A DNA stretch of 64,000 nucleotides, from the NCBI RefSeq assembly GCF_020520425.1, contig NC_079487.1:66208398-66272397 (forward strand). The letters are read 5' to 3'. The notes beneath the pieces were generated by a model that was not told where the DNA came from, searched no databases, and worked only from the letters and a program-made list of their open reading frames with translations. Within the stretch, counting starts at the first letter, position 1. Every line of letters begins with the position of its first letter. The stretch is from Spinacia oleracea. Its lineage: Eukaryota; Streptophyta; Magnoliopsida; Caryophyllales; Amaranthaceae. Positions 54,662-64,000 of the stretch are shown one piece after another. The position numbers were made by a program, and so were the translations under genes.

Positions 54662-56990
54662 TGTAATACCCGACTTTTTGTTGTAAAAAATATCTATTAT
54701 GTGAGCCAACATTAATGTTCAAGGACGAACTTTTATTTTAAGAGGTGAGTTCAATTCTCCGAAGTTCTCTATTAGTGGATCTTATGTAAGAGGGAAATCT
54801 AACTTTTAAGTTCGAGGACGAACTTTGTTTTTAAGGGAGAGTAGATGTAATACCCAAAATTTTAAGTATATTTTAGATGGACTAGGTAAATAATTTGTAT
54901 TGATTTTGTTATTTAAATAAAGTTTTAGTAATTTAACAAAATTTTAGTTTATAAACTGATTTTCGGATTTTTATTAATTATTTTATGAAAATTTAAATTT
55001 AGTAGAGCTAACTAGACCCTAAACTTGACCTAGCCTATAAATACACTTGACAAAAAAAAAACCTAGCCGTGTATACAATGATCTCTCAATGAAAATCATG
55101 CCTCCGTACTGCTATCAGCCTGTCACCATTCTTATCATCCCTCCATCAATATTAGAAAAGTGTTAGGCTTCAAAATCACCATTACCCTTCTCCTTCGGAT
55201 GTTGGATCCTATACCATCATAAATGTCGATTGATTGTTGCTCTGCTATCTCTACTCACTACAATTAGGCGAACCCTCCTTCCTCCTCGTCGTGGGTGAGT
55301 GAGCTATAAAACCTTGTTTCGTTTCCCAGTTTTAGAACAAACATATAAATTATTGAGTAATATGTATTCATTATATATTAGAGAAGTTTTCTACTTTTTG
55401 GATTTTTGAAGTCAAACATTTTACAGATTTAAGAATTTCCTACCGATTTTGTTAAATAAATATCTGATAATGATAGTAGATGATTTAGTAAAAGATGACT
55501 CTGATTGTTTGAACTTAAAACTTAAGCTTTGACTTTTGGTTAGGGTTACGTAATGAGTTTCAACTCCAATCCATGTGTGAGATTTTGTCCAACTATTTCG
55601 GTTAACGAGTAGGGTAGAAGATTGATCAATATCCTTGTGTATTGTTGTAGATGATGGATACTGATAAAGGATGTTACTATACACTTTCGGGTATTGATGT
55701 GCTCAAGGTAATTTTCGATGTCCATCATCTTTAGGTCCCGTTAAGAAATGTATTTTGGATATGTTTATGTGTTATTATTTGATAGGAAAATAGAGTGTTA
55801 TATATATGATGAACTACATATTTTGATCGAATTAATAGGCATATTCAGTAGGAGTACTATTACAAGAGTATTATTTTTGAACAATTATACTTAGTATGTA
55901 AAAAGGATTATTTGATTAAGTTTTTGTTTTTCAAACAGAAGTACTAGTATTGAGGAACTTTAATACAAATGAGGATTTGGGCAGTAGTGTTGATATGAAT
56001 TGTTGGAGTAAAGTGATAGTTAATTAAACTCATTGAGGTGATTTGCGTATTTGGAGACTAATCTGACCCCAAGTAATAAGGTTGAACTGATTGTGTGTTG
56101 GTTTCATATGACTAGTTAATTGTATTGTTGTTCCGATCCTTGAATTGGTTGTTTGTGTGAATGGGTCTTATTAAATCACTAATAACGTAAAGTGTAATTT
56201 AAGAGGGAAAAGCCCGTAAGGGTAAGGAACAGGTTGCCCTTCTAGATGTTGTTCTATCGGTGCACTTTGGTGGAGACCCGGTAGGCTTCTAGTAGGTTTA
56301 TATTATTATGTGTTAAACTTTCTGCTTAGTTTTCCTCCTAATTCTATTGGTGCGCGGTCGCGGAGACCCATAGTTAATTAGTGAGGGGTGTGCACACTAG
56401 GGACATTCTGTACTCATCTTACTTTGGCCATTCTCAAGGGTTACGCGCGACCCTTAGCGTTCTCTTTCCCTCACTTAATTAATATTGATCTTATGTGATA
56501 AGTTTAATAATGGAGTTATTAAATCGGTACTTGTTGTTTAATTATTTATTTTGATGTACTCAAAACGTTTTCAAACTAAAATTATTTATTTTACGGGATG
56601 GAGTTGGAATTACTCAGTTTATCTGATTTTCGGGAGTTTGTCTCTCTTGTCTCTTTTCTATTTATTTTTGCAGGTTGGTAAAGGTACTTGGCTACGAGTG
56701 AGGAGACGCTTAGAATAACCACCTAGTCAAGAGACAATTTCTTTTCCATTTCAAGTTGGATTTTGATATTTATTTTATGGGGATTAATTGGTTGTAATAT
56801 TTTATTGGCCACCTTTAGACCACTTAGTTAATTTTGAATTTAATGGCTTTAAATTGTTTTGTTGCTTTGCATTTATTTTCTAAGGAGAATAAATGTAGCA
56901 GTGACACTCCCAAGATTTGGACGATGAATTTATTAAATAAAAACAGGGTTTTTGATTATATAAAAGGCCCAAATTTTGGGGGTGTTACAC
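54662..56990 (+). mobile_element. Ty3/gypsy deletion derivative (Tekay/Del-like)
   Basis: A stub of the 5' LTR (TGTAATACCCGACTTTTTGT, to about 54717) is joined to the last about 130 bp of the internal region (two GGACGAACTTT motifs and a purine tract AAGGGAGAGTAGA), then a full 3' LTR at 54846-56990 (TGTAATACCC to GGTGTTACA). CATGC duplications flank the whole. The GGACGAA segment just before the LTR is typical of chromovirus Tekay/Del elements. All coding sequence is deleted. Confidence 0.8.
54846..56990 (+). repeat. Gypsy 3' LTR (2.1 kb)
   Basis: TG..CA ends, preceded by the purine tract. The ORFs inside are short and not credible. Confidence 0.8.
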
Positions 56991-57180
56991 ATGCGGTCCG
57001 TATACTCTTTTAGAGGCGCCCCGTCGTGTTTTTTCAACCCCCTCACACTCCCACTAAAACCAACATCCATCATCATTATCCATTATTTATGTATTTACTG
57101 AATATTATATTCACCTAAATACTTGATCCATTCACGCACTATTTGTGTGACCCTACGGGTCTAGTCAAGAGTAAGGTGTG

Positions 57181-57698
57181 TGTACGGGGGTTATTTTTTG
57201 TACGTGTTTCTCTCGTATTTCGGGTACTTGTATTTTTGATTTTTTTTAAATGCAAGTTTTGGGACCTTGACATGTACCATTTAGGACATGTCAATAACTT
57301 AAACTTAGTCAATGAAATCAAGAAGCCCAACACTTGGATTCGACTTGATTTTCGCAATCCCACCCCATAAAGGGGAGTCGAATTCCAAGGTTAGACTTGA
57401 TGATTAGAATTTATTTTGACCTTTAGAAATTAGGAACCCAAATTATGCGGAATATGCTAGAAACTATCCCTACGGTTCTCGAATATTGGGTTCCAACGGA
57501 GTCGCAACCAAACGGGTTTATGGGTCTGGTTTGGAAAGACCAAGAATAACTCGGGATAAGACTAGGACTTGAAGCCGATTGAGACTCGGGTAAGGGAACG
57601 AGACACTTATTTGGTAGATTTTGAAAAGTTGGTTCAAACAAGACAAGGATCATTTTATTGCATAATCCTAATCATGGCACTAAGTTTAGGTCGGTGAG
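57181..57698. other. Unassigned sequence between the copia LTR and the last retrotransposon
   Basis: No gene recognised. It continues, after removal of the next element, at 63555. Confidence 0.5.
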
Positions 57699-57703
57699 CA
57701 TGC
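57699..57703. repeat. Target duplication CATGC (left) of non-autonomous LTR element
   Basis: Matches 63550-63554. By chance or preference it is the same five bases as for the gypsy derivative at 54657. Confidence 0.88.
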
Positions 57704-58145
57704 TGATATATGCGTTTTATATAGAGTTTTTACTCCCGTCCATTAGTACTTTTTGATCTCAAATGAGCTCTTCGGAGCGATTTTTAGTACTAATGTGCTC
57801 CCTGTAGTGTTTTTGTAATTTCAGGTTCATCATTGTAGGAATTAGCATATTTGTGTGCATTTCCTACTAAATTGAATCAATACAAGAGATTATGCATTCT
57901 CGAGAGCACAAACATCGAGTTGTAAGAGTTTTCAAGCAAAGCGAATAGTGAAAGAAGTAGAAAACCGAAACTTGTCTACTCTTTTGATCATAACACAAGT
58001 TCTAAAACTCCAAATGAAGTGATTCCAATTGGGTTGGATTCTAGACTTCAAGATCTTTCCAATGAGTGGTCACTCGCCTAATTCCGACGAATAACGAAGG
58101 AGATATGGCGATTTGAAGATAGAGGATCGTGTAGTTTGTGCGCGC

Positions 58146-58248
58146 GCCCGATCGGGCAGCCATTGGCGCCCGATCGGGCGGATTTCTGCCCGATCAACCT
58201 GTTTGTCGAGCAGAATGCCCGATCGGGCGGCCGTTTGCCCGATCGGGT
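58146..58248 (+). promoter_or_regulatory. GCCCGATCGGGC palindrome cluster in U3
   Basis: Exact 12-bp palindromes at 58146-58157, 58168-58179 and 58217-58228, a near copy (GCCCGATCGGGT) at 58237-58248, and a half site at about 58188. They sit 66-168 bp before the TATA box, in otherwise AT-rich sequence. A protein-binding or hairpin role is an inference. Confidence 0.6.
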
Positions 58249-58313
58249 GACGTCAACCTGATGCGCTTTTTCGCGAGTTTATTTCCGATTTTTGAGTGTT
58301 ATTTTGGGCAAAC

Positions 58314-58320
58314 TATAAAT
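58314..58320 (+). promoter_or_regulatory. TATA box of the 5' LTR
   Basis: TATAAAT in CAAACTATAAATACT; the 3' LTR has the same at 62730-62736. Confidence 0.7.
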
Positions 58321-59138
58321 ACTAAGCCCTATTATTTTTAGTAGACACCTTATTTTCTAGTATTGAACACTTAGTTTATTCCTCTTACTTAGTTTATTCC
58401 TCTCAATTTGTTCCAAACACTTAGTTTTTATTTTCAATCAAAAATTCAAGCTTTCATATTTCATTGTTCTTCATTTAGGTATTGCTTCTTACTTTGATTT
58501 ATTATTTTGCTTTAATCATGTTTTCAATAGTATTAATTGCTTTGTTTATTGGTAATATGTGTGAGTATTCTATTTTCTAGGGTTTGGGGATCCATGAATT
58601 AATATGAAGGGATGATTCAATGTTGTTGATTATTAGTATTGTGGTTAATTCCTAGTGATTGGTTTTATTTACTATGCGATTAGATTTGCGCAGGTTTAAT
58701 TGTATTAGTCAAGCAATATCAAGTTAAGATTCGAGAGATGCAATTTGATGTTTAGGCTTGTGTCATTAGGTAGAATTGGAATTAATACGTAGCGAGAGCC
58801 CGTTAATTCCGAGTCTATGATTAGTATCGATTCGAGAGAACATGCTAGTCTAATTAACTGTTTTATTGATTGTTGTCAATTGTCTATCATTCTGGATTGT
58901 TGTTCATTGGTGAACCTATGCCCTAGATCTTTTAATATCTGAATTCTCTTGTTTAATTATTGTCGTAGTCTTAGTATACAAATCAACCAAACTTCTGTTC
59001 GCAATAGTCTAGATTTTATTCTTAGTAATAGAAAGAATGATGTTTCCCTGTGGATTCGATCCTGACTTCCCTTGCTACCTAGCTAGTGATTTTAGGTTTA
59101 TCTTTGATTAGGTGATGCGACTTAAGCCTGTCAAATTT

Positions 59139-59156
59139 TGGCGCCGTTGCCGGGGA
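59139..59156 (+). other. Primer-binding site of the non-autonomous element
   Basis: TGGCGCCGTTGCCGGGGA, five bases after the LTR end. This string is well known from Athila-type plant elements at the same place. Confidence 0.8.
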
Positions 59157-59306
59157 AACAGTTTTATTTTCTGCTACTAATTTTATGGTCTAGATTATTT
59201 TCTCGAGTCTTGGAGAACTTCCAGTTCTTTGAGACCATGTATATATTTTATTTTCTTTAATTTTATTTTCTTTATTATTTATTTTTATTTTTATTTTTTG
59301 AAAAAA

Positions 59307-60611
59307 ATGGATTATTATTCTTTCCCTCAATTTGTAAATGAGCCTTTTTTGGTGTATTTGGATAGACTAAATGATTTTATTGGTTACCACAAATTTAATC
59401 TTTGGGATTCTTGTGGTTTTGCTTATGGTGGTTTAAATGATATGTGGGATTATTATATGTGGTTTGCAAGAGATTCGTATGAGCATGAAATGGCCATTCA
59501 TGTTCCATGTGCTAATCCAAATTATGAGCATAATCTACATGTTTCTACCCACTCTCCCTTGAATGCTTGTTATAATGAAGTGCGTTCTAATGTTTATGAT
59601 AATCATGCCTATTCTAATGAATTCTCTAACCCTTTCATGGATATCAATGTTTTTCCTCATGATTTCACTATTGCTTCTCCCGTGTATTATTTTGAACCCT
59701 TGCCCAATCCTGTTCAACCCGAATCAGAAAGCAGAGATAGCTTCTTAGAGGAATTAAAAAGATTAAACTCTGAGATTGAGATTCAGTATACTAGATCTCA
59801 AGAGGCTACTAATGAGATTATTAAATCTAGTAAGGCTGCTCTTGAGAGATTTAGAAAAATTCAAGAAATTATTGAAAATAATGATTCGATTTGTGTTGGG
59901 GATGAGGGTCAACTAAGTGAACCCACAGGTAACCAAGAGTGTGAGGAACTTATAACGGAGGTTGAGGGTGAGTTGGAGGATGATGATGTGATTGTTGGAT
60001 CAATGGATGAAGGATTTGTTGAAGCTGAAAAGCCATATGTTATAGAGCAAGTCCATGAGGAAGTTGAAGTTGATAAAACCCTTATTGTTGAGTCAACCCC
60101 TACCCCTCATATTCCAAGTCTAGGAAGGATTATTCTTAGCCCCGTTTACACAGTATCACTCCCCTACTCTTTCCTCATTAAACCTTTGCTTGAGGACCTC
60201 CCTCCTCCCCTCGAAAATCAAAAGCCCAATGACCCAATAGAGTATGTTCTTCTTTGTGAATCTCTTGCAGGTACTTGCGGTACTTACAAAGAAGAGGTGG
60301 ATGCTTTGCAGAGAGCTCTATATGGTGAAGAGCTTGTCCACCAGGAATGCCAAAACACAGAGAGAGCTATTTCATTAATCATTGAGGTTGCAGAATCAAT
60401 AATCCACAAAAACAGTTTCCATAAGGAGAGTATGCCTACTTTCTCTTTTCCTTCTTTTTCTTATTCTTCCTTTAGGCATCCCACTCCTTACTGGCATAGA
60501 GTTCGTTCGGATTTTATGCAAATGTTTTTGTTTATGTGCATGTCTTGTTGCACGAAAGATGTGCGAGTGCGCATGACAAGCTTCTGCGCTCGTTGGTTGG
60601 TTATTTACTAA
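59307..60611 (+). CDS. Retrotransposon ORF of unknown function, possible derived gag
   Basis: 434 aa from the first ATG in frame (MDYYSFPQFVNEPFL); the frame is open 26 codons further upstream but has no ATG there. Residues 9-45 (EPFLVYLDRLNDFIGYHKFN, then CGFAYGGLND) resemble in spacing the plant Ty3/gypsy gag motif with a W/Y..RFN..L core and a FY.GL end, so a degenerate gag fold is possible. Then come an asparagine/histidine-rich part, a charged stretch likely to form a coiled coil (about 143-192, FLEELKRLNSEIE to KIQEIIEN), a strongly acidic region (about 200-265), a proline-rich part and a Cys/Met-rich basic tail. No zinc knuckle, protease or RT. The frame is unbroken, which argues that it is young or useful. 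Function unknown. Confidence 0.6.
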   Translation: MDYYSFPQFVNEPFLVYLDRLNDFIGYHKFNLWDSCGFAYGGLNDMWDYYMWFARDSYEHEMAIHVPCANPNYEHNLHVSTHSPLNACYNEVRSNVYDNHAYSNEFSNPFMDINVFPHDFTIASPVYYFEPLPNPVQPESESRDSFLEELKRLNSEIEIQYTRSQEATNEIIKSSKAALERFRKIQEIIENNDSICVGDEGQLSEPTGNQECEELITEVEGELEDDDVIVGSMDEGFVEAEKPYVIEQVHEEVEVDKTLIVESTPTPHIPSLGRIILSPVYTVSLPYSFLIKPLLEDLPPPLENQKPNDPIEYVLLCESLAGTCGTYKEEVDALQRALYGEELVHQECQNTERAISLIIEVAESIIHKNSFHKESMPTFSFPSFSYSSFRHPTPYWHRVRSDFMQMFLFMCMSCCTKDVRVRMTSFCARWLVIY

Positions 60612-62145
60612 CCAATCGCTTTGCGGGAGGCACATAAAAGTTGGAGCCGGTGGGGTTCAATGAAGATTGAGACCCTCAATCTCCACTCCTTCAAGCACTG
60701 AGGACATTGCTGAGTTTGGCTTGGGGGAGGTATGTGTTATTGCTTTCTAGAGTAGTTTATCGCTTTTGAAAACAAAAAACGTTCCGATGAATACAAAATC
60801 ATGCTTCCCTTTGCCCCTTGATTGAAAATTGTTTTGATTCTTGGTTTTTGATGACGAGCAATGTTGATATGTTAGCCATGATTTGATATTTGATTACTTT
60901 GATGCCTTGATATGAGTCAACTTTGACCAACTATTTGTGGACTTGGTGCTTGGCTAGTTGATTTTTTTAGGAATGTGTGATAGCTTCCTGGTGTTTCATT
61001 GATTTTGAGTATTGATTTGCAACTGTTAGTAATGTTTTATGACTCATATACATGGACATTGAGGAGGACAAAGGCGTTTTTCTATTGAGGTAGCCTTCAG
61101 ATGAAATTAGATACATTTGTTCCCTCTTTTCTGCCCATGTTGTTGCTTGGGCCCCTTTATTCAGTGACTAGCCATATTACAAGCCCATGAAATCCCCATT
61201 GGTTACTAGTCCCAAGCCTAGCTTGGGGGAGCTAATAGTAAGTGAGGTGAGGGAGTTGCAGTGTGCATCATTTTGAGCACAAAGTGAGTGTTGAAAAGGA
61301 AATAAGGGAGTTCTTCTTATCTTGTTTGTTGTTTGAAAAAGAGAAAAAAAAAATAATGAAGAGTGAAAGAGATGAGAAGAATAGAAAATGTCAAGGTTTC
61401 CAAAGGAAAAAAAAAGAGAAAAATTCATTAGTTTTAGAAAAATTCAAAGCATTGTGTCATTCAAGTATTGCAATTCCTTATTATTATGAGTGATTGGTTT
61501 TATAGATGAAAAAGGCAAGAAAGTATGGTGTAGTTCATTTTTTGTTCATCATGTGTTGAGTGGGAGAGTTGTGGTCATCTTGTGATTGACCATAGATTTT
61601 GCTAGGATTTATGCTCCTCAAAGCCAAGGCTTTAAGATGACATTTTACCCAAATTTACCGCACCCTTACCTAAGCCTAACATTACAAGCTTTGAAGACCT
61701 TCCGACCTTTGTGCATAGAGTCATAGTAATGTGAAAGTAGTTGTTTATCAATGCAAGTTATGACATGACATATTTCGAGTCGACTACTAGGTTGAGTGCA
61801 TGTTCTTTTAAACACACGAGTGTTGTGAGTTTTTGAGGGCATTGTTCACATACATGTTGGGAGGAGAGCGAACGGGTAAATCTTTTACCCCCCACATAAA
61901 TGAGTAAAGAGTGTGTGAGCACTAGTCTTGAATTCCGTTGTGCACTTGTGGTTCTCTCGGCGTGACGATTGTTAGGGAGGATTTGTGGTCGAATGTATTT
62001 GATTGGTTAGCATTGATGCATGCTTGTTGAATTTTACCTTGAATCGTATCCATTGTTTTGAGATGTGTTTGGGGTGAAGTTGATTTATGTATTCATCGAT
62101 GATTTCCTTGCTTAGGGACAATCAAGGATTTACCTTGGGGGAGTT
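60612..62145 (+). other. Long non-coding 3' internal region with three CTTGGGGGAG tracts
   Basis: 1.5 kb without a credible ORF between the ORF and the 3' LTR. CTTGGGGGAG occurs at 60720-60729, 61222-61231 and 62134-62143. The last is the purine tract directly before the 3' LTR; the others may be internal primers or remnants. Confidence 0.7.
62134..62145 (+). other. Polypurine tract of the non-autonomous element
   Basis: CTTGGGGGAGTT immediately before the TGATATATG LTR start. Confidence 0.75.
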
Positions 62146-63549
62146 TGATATATGCGTTTTATATAGAGTTTTTACTCCCGTCCCTTAATACTTTTTGATC
62201 TCAAATGAGCTATTCGGAGCGATTTTTAGTACTAATGTGCTCCATGTAGTGTGTTTGTAATTTCAGGTTCATCATTGTAGGAACATATTTGTGTGCATTT
62301 CCTACTAAATTGAATCAATACAAGAGATTATGTATTCTCGAGAGCACAAACATCGAGTTGTAAGAGTTTTCAAGCAAAGCGAATAGTGAAAGAAGTAGAA
62401 AACCGAAACTTGTCTACGCTTTTGATCATAACACAAGTTCTAAAACTCCAAATGAAGTGATTCCAATTGGGTTGGATTCTAGACTTCAAGATCTTTCCAA
62501 TGAGTGGTCACTCGCCTAATTCCGACGAATAACGAAGGAGATATGGCGATTTAAAGATAGAGGATCGTGCAGTTTGTGCGCGCGCCCGATCGGGCGGATT
62601 TCTGCCCGATCAACCTGTTTGTCGAGCAGAATGCCCGATCGGGCGGCCGTTTGCCCGATCGGGTGACGTCAACCTGATGCGCTTTTTCGCGAGTTTATTT
62701 CCGATTTTTGAGTGTTATTTTGGACAACCTATAAATACTAAGCCCTATTATTTTTAGTAGACACCTTATTTTCTAGTATTGAACACTTAGTTTATTCCTC
62801 TTACTTAGTTTATTCCTCTCAATTTGTTCCAAACACTTAGTTTTTATTTTCAATCAAAAATTCAAGCTTTCATATTTCATTGTTCTTCATTTAGGTATTG
62901 CTTCTTACTTTGATTTATTATTTTGCTTTAATCATGTTTTCAATAGTATTAATTGCTTTGTTTATTGGTAATATGTGTGAGTATTCTATTTTCTAGGGTT
63001 TGGGGATCCATGAATTAATATGAAGGGATGATTCAATGTTGTTGATTATTAGTATTGTGGTTAATTCCTATTGATTGGTTTTATTTACTATGCGATTAGA
63101 TTTGCGCAGGTTTAATTGTATTAGTCAAGCAATATCAAGTTAAGATTCGAGAGATGCAATTTGATGTTTAGGCTTGTGTCAATAGGTAGAATTGGAATTA
63201 ATACGTAGCGAGAGCTCGTTAATTCTGATTCTATGATTAGTATCGATTCGAGAGAGCATGCTAGTCTAATTAACTGTTTTATTGATTGTTGTCGATTGTG
63301 TATCATCCTGGATTGTTGTTCATTGGTGAACCTATTCCCTAGATATTTTAATATCTGAATTCTCTTGTTTAATTATTGTCGTAGTCTTAGTATACAAATC
63401 AACCAAACTTCTGTTCGAAATAGTCTAGATTTTATTCTTAGTAATAGAAAGAACGTTGTTTCCCTGTGGATTCGATCCTGACTTCCCTTGCTACCTAGCT
63501 AGTGATTTTAGGTTTATCTTTGATTAGGTGATACGAGTTAAGCCCGTCA
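62146..63549 (+). repeat. 3' LTR of the non-autonomous element
   Basis: 1404 bp, TGATATATGCG to AAGCCCGTCA. It has exact palindromes at 62584-62595 and 62633-62644 and a near copy at 62653-62664, and the TATA box at 62730-62736. Confidence 0.9.
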
Positions 63550-63554
63550 CATGC
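63550..63554. repeat. Target duplication CATGC (right)
   Basis: Matches 57699-57703. Confidence 0.88.
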
Positions 63555-64000
63555 ATTATTAGAACATTTAAATTGCTACTTTGTATGTGATCACTTTTCT
63601 TTAAGTCCAATTAAGGGAACCTAGTTCGGTTTTCCAAAAATTATCTTTCTTAAGCGTTATTAGAACTTTCTAGATTGTTGATTTAGCATGTTAGGTGATG
63701 AAAAGCAATAAAAAAAGAGCAAAGCATCACAATAGAAAATGAAGTGTGGAAATGTAAAGATTATACATCACCACCTAGAAAAAGGACTAGGTGTAAACCA
63801 AATGGAAAAGTGCGGAATTTAAAGGTGTGGAATCAAAATAAGCAATATAGTAAGGAAGTAAGCATAAAGAATATAACTTGCAATAATTTAACTTGTATGA
63901 ATGATGTTGGAAATCCAAACGAGAAACACTTGCTCGAAAGTGATTGGACTCCTCATGGATTCAACTTGGAAAGAATATAACTTTAAAATGAGTTCCCTCA
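63555..64000. other. Right edge of the window, unassigned
   Basis: Purine-rich on the plus strand. An open stretch at 63744-63980 (78 aa) is lysine/asparagine-rich and matches nothing I know; it is more likely non-coding or a fragment of the surrounding repeat. Confidence 0.4.

Larger units (their letters stand above)
53219..57047 (+). mobile_element. Ty3/gypsy solo LTR, interrupted by another gypsy derivative
   Basis: Runs from TGTAGACGCCTACATTTG to CCCCCTCACA with CTCCC duplications. Without the inner insertion it is about 1.5 kb. TATA box at 53843-53850, preceded by a cluster of AGCGCT palindromes. The start resembles LTRs of the Tat/Ogre group, but that assignment is a recollection, not a test. 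No internal region is left, so it is a solo LTR formed by LTR-LTR recombination. Confidence 0.75.
52110..57180 (-). repeat. Diverged copia LTR of the same family, interrupted by gypsy sequences
   Basis: Starts TGTTAGGTTATGAACAA and follows the 585-1882 type LTR with more changes, including the GC block (about 52640-52900) and the 18-bp array (52915-53170). It is split at 53218, resumes at 57053 (ACTAAAACC, ending near GTCAAGAGTAAG), and homology stops at about 57180, so the U3 start is missing. No internal region is attached. Confidence 0.8.
57704..59133 (+). repeat. 5' LTR of the non-autonomous element
   Basis: 1430 bp, TGATATATGCG to AAGCCTGTCA. Compared with the 3' LTR it has one additional 22-bp unit at the GCCCGATCGGGC repeats and a few base changes. 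Confidence 0.9.
57704..63549 (+). mobile_element. Non-autonomous LTR retrotransposon with one ORF and no pol
   Basis: Complete 5846-bp element: 5' LTR 57704-59133, primer-binding site 59139-59156, internal region 59134-62145, purine tract, 3' LTR 62146-63549 and CATGC duplications. The two LTRs differ at few positions apart from small indels, so insertion looks recent. The internal region has one ORF (59307-60611) and no protease, RT or integrase. Mobilisation would need enzymes from an autonomous relative. The primer-binding site and repeated CTTGGGGGAG tracts recall the Athila/Tat branch of Ty3/gypsy. I do not recognise the family. Confidence 0.88.

Noticed and set aside
57423-57653. Minus-strand ORF of 76 aa
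   Set aside because: No start context, homology or codon pattern to support it in repeat-rich DNA.
1-64000. tRNA, rRNA or organelle-derived inserts
   Set aside because: I looked for cloverleaf-like and conserved rRNA or plastid stretches while reading and saw none; a covariance-model scan would be the proper test.

Overview
The window is plant nuclear DNA: three intron-containing eudicot genes sit among nested transposable elements. Frequent motifs such as TACTCCGTA, ACTTCGTAT and TACGGAG, and the type of copia LTR present, make me think of the Amaranthaceae (spinach/beet/quinoa group). That is a guess from sequence style, not a demonstration.

Left third (580-20650): a minus-strand Ty1/copia element (585-20645) with an intact 5-bp target duplication TATTT. 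Its interior has been replaced by a 15.8-kb palindromic composite (1883-17637). This consists of two further copies of the same family, joined head to head through broken 5' LTRs at about 11015-11034. The left copy carries gag-pol on the minus strand (3928-7896), broken by nonsense and frameshift mutations. The right copy lacks gag and protease and keeps a broken integrase/RT/RNase H (12549-15399).

Gene island (21.8-47.2 kb): a SKIP5-type F-box gene (+, 5 exons, 275 aa), a SINAT-type RING E3 ligase (+, 3 coding exons, 305 aa, 5' UTR introns) and a bifunctional UMP synthase (-, 7 exons, 482 aa). All three reading frames are intact once spliced. F-box and SINA proteins both act in ubiquitin-mediated turnover; UMP synthase makes UMP in de novo pyrimidine synthesis. 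I see no operon-like link among them. Between SINAT and UMP synthase lie a decayed LINE split by a 2.6-kb insertion, a 1.4-kb Mutator-like element with a 10-bp target duplication, and a degenerate MITE. Intron 3 of UMP synthase (4.1 kb) holds three Tourist/PIF-like elements.

Right third (47.3-64 kb): a TIR element full of CCATGG-centred palindromic repeats, two Stowaway MITEs, a minus-strand Helitron, a relic of a MULE-type zinc knuckle, and a three-level nest (a diverged copia LTR containing a Ty3/gypsy solo LTR containing a gypsy deletion derivative). The window ends with a nearly complete, apparently young non-autonomous LTR retrotransposon (57704-63549). It has LTRs of about 1.4 kb, an Athila/Tat-like primer-binding site, no pol, and one 434-aa ORF of unfamiliar type. 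I regard that element and the copia palindrome as the most interesting objects here.

Exon borders come from splice consensus plus protein continuity read by eye. Element borders come from TG..CA ends, terminal repeats and target duplications. No computation or database search was run.
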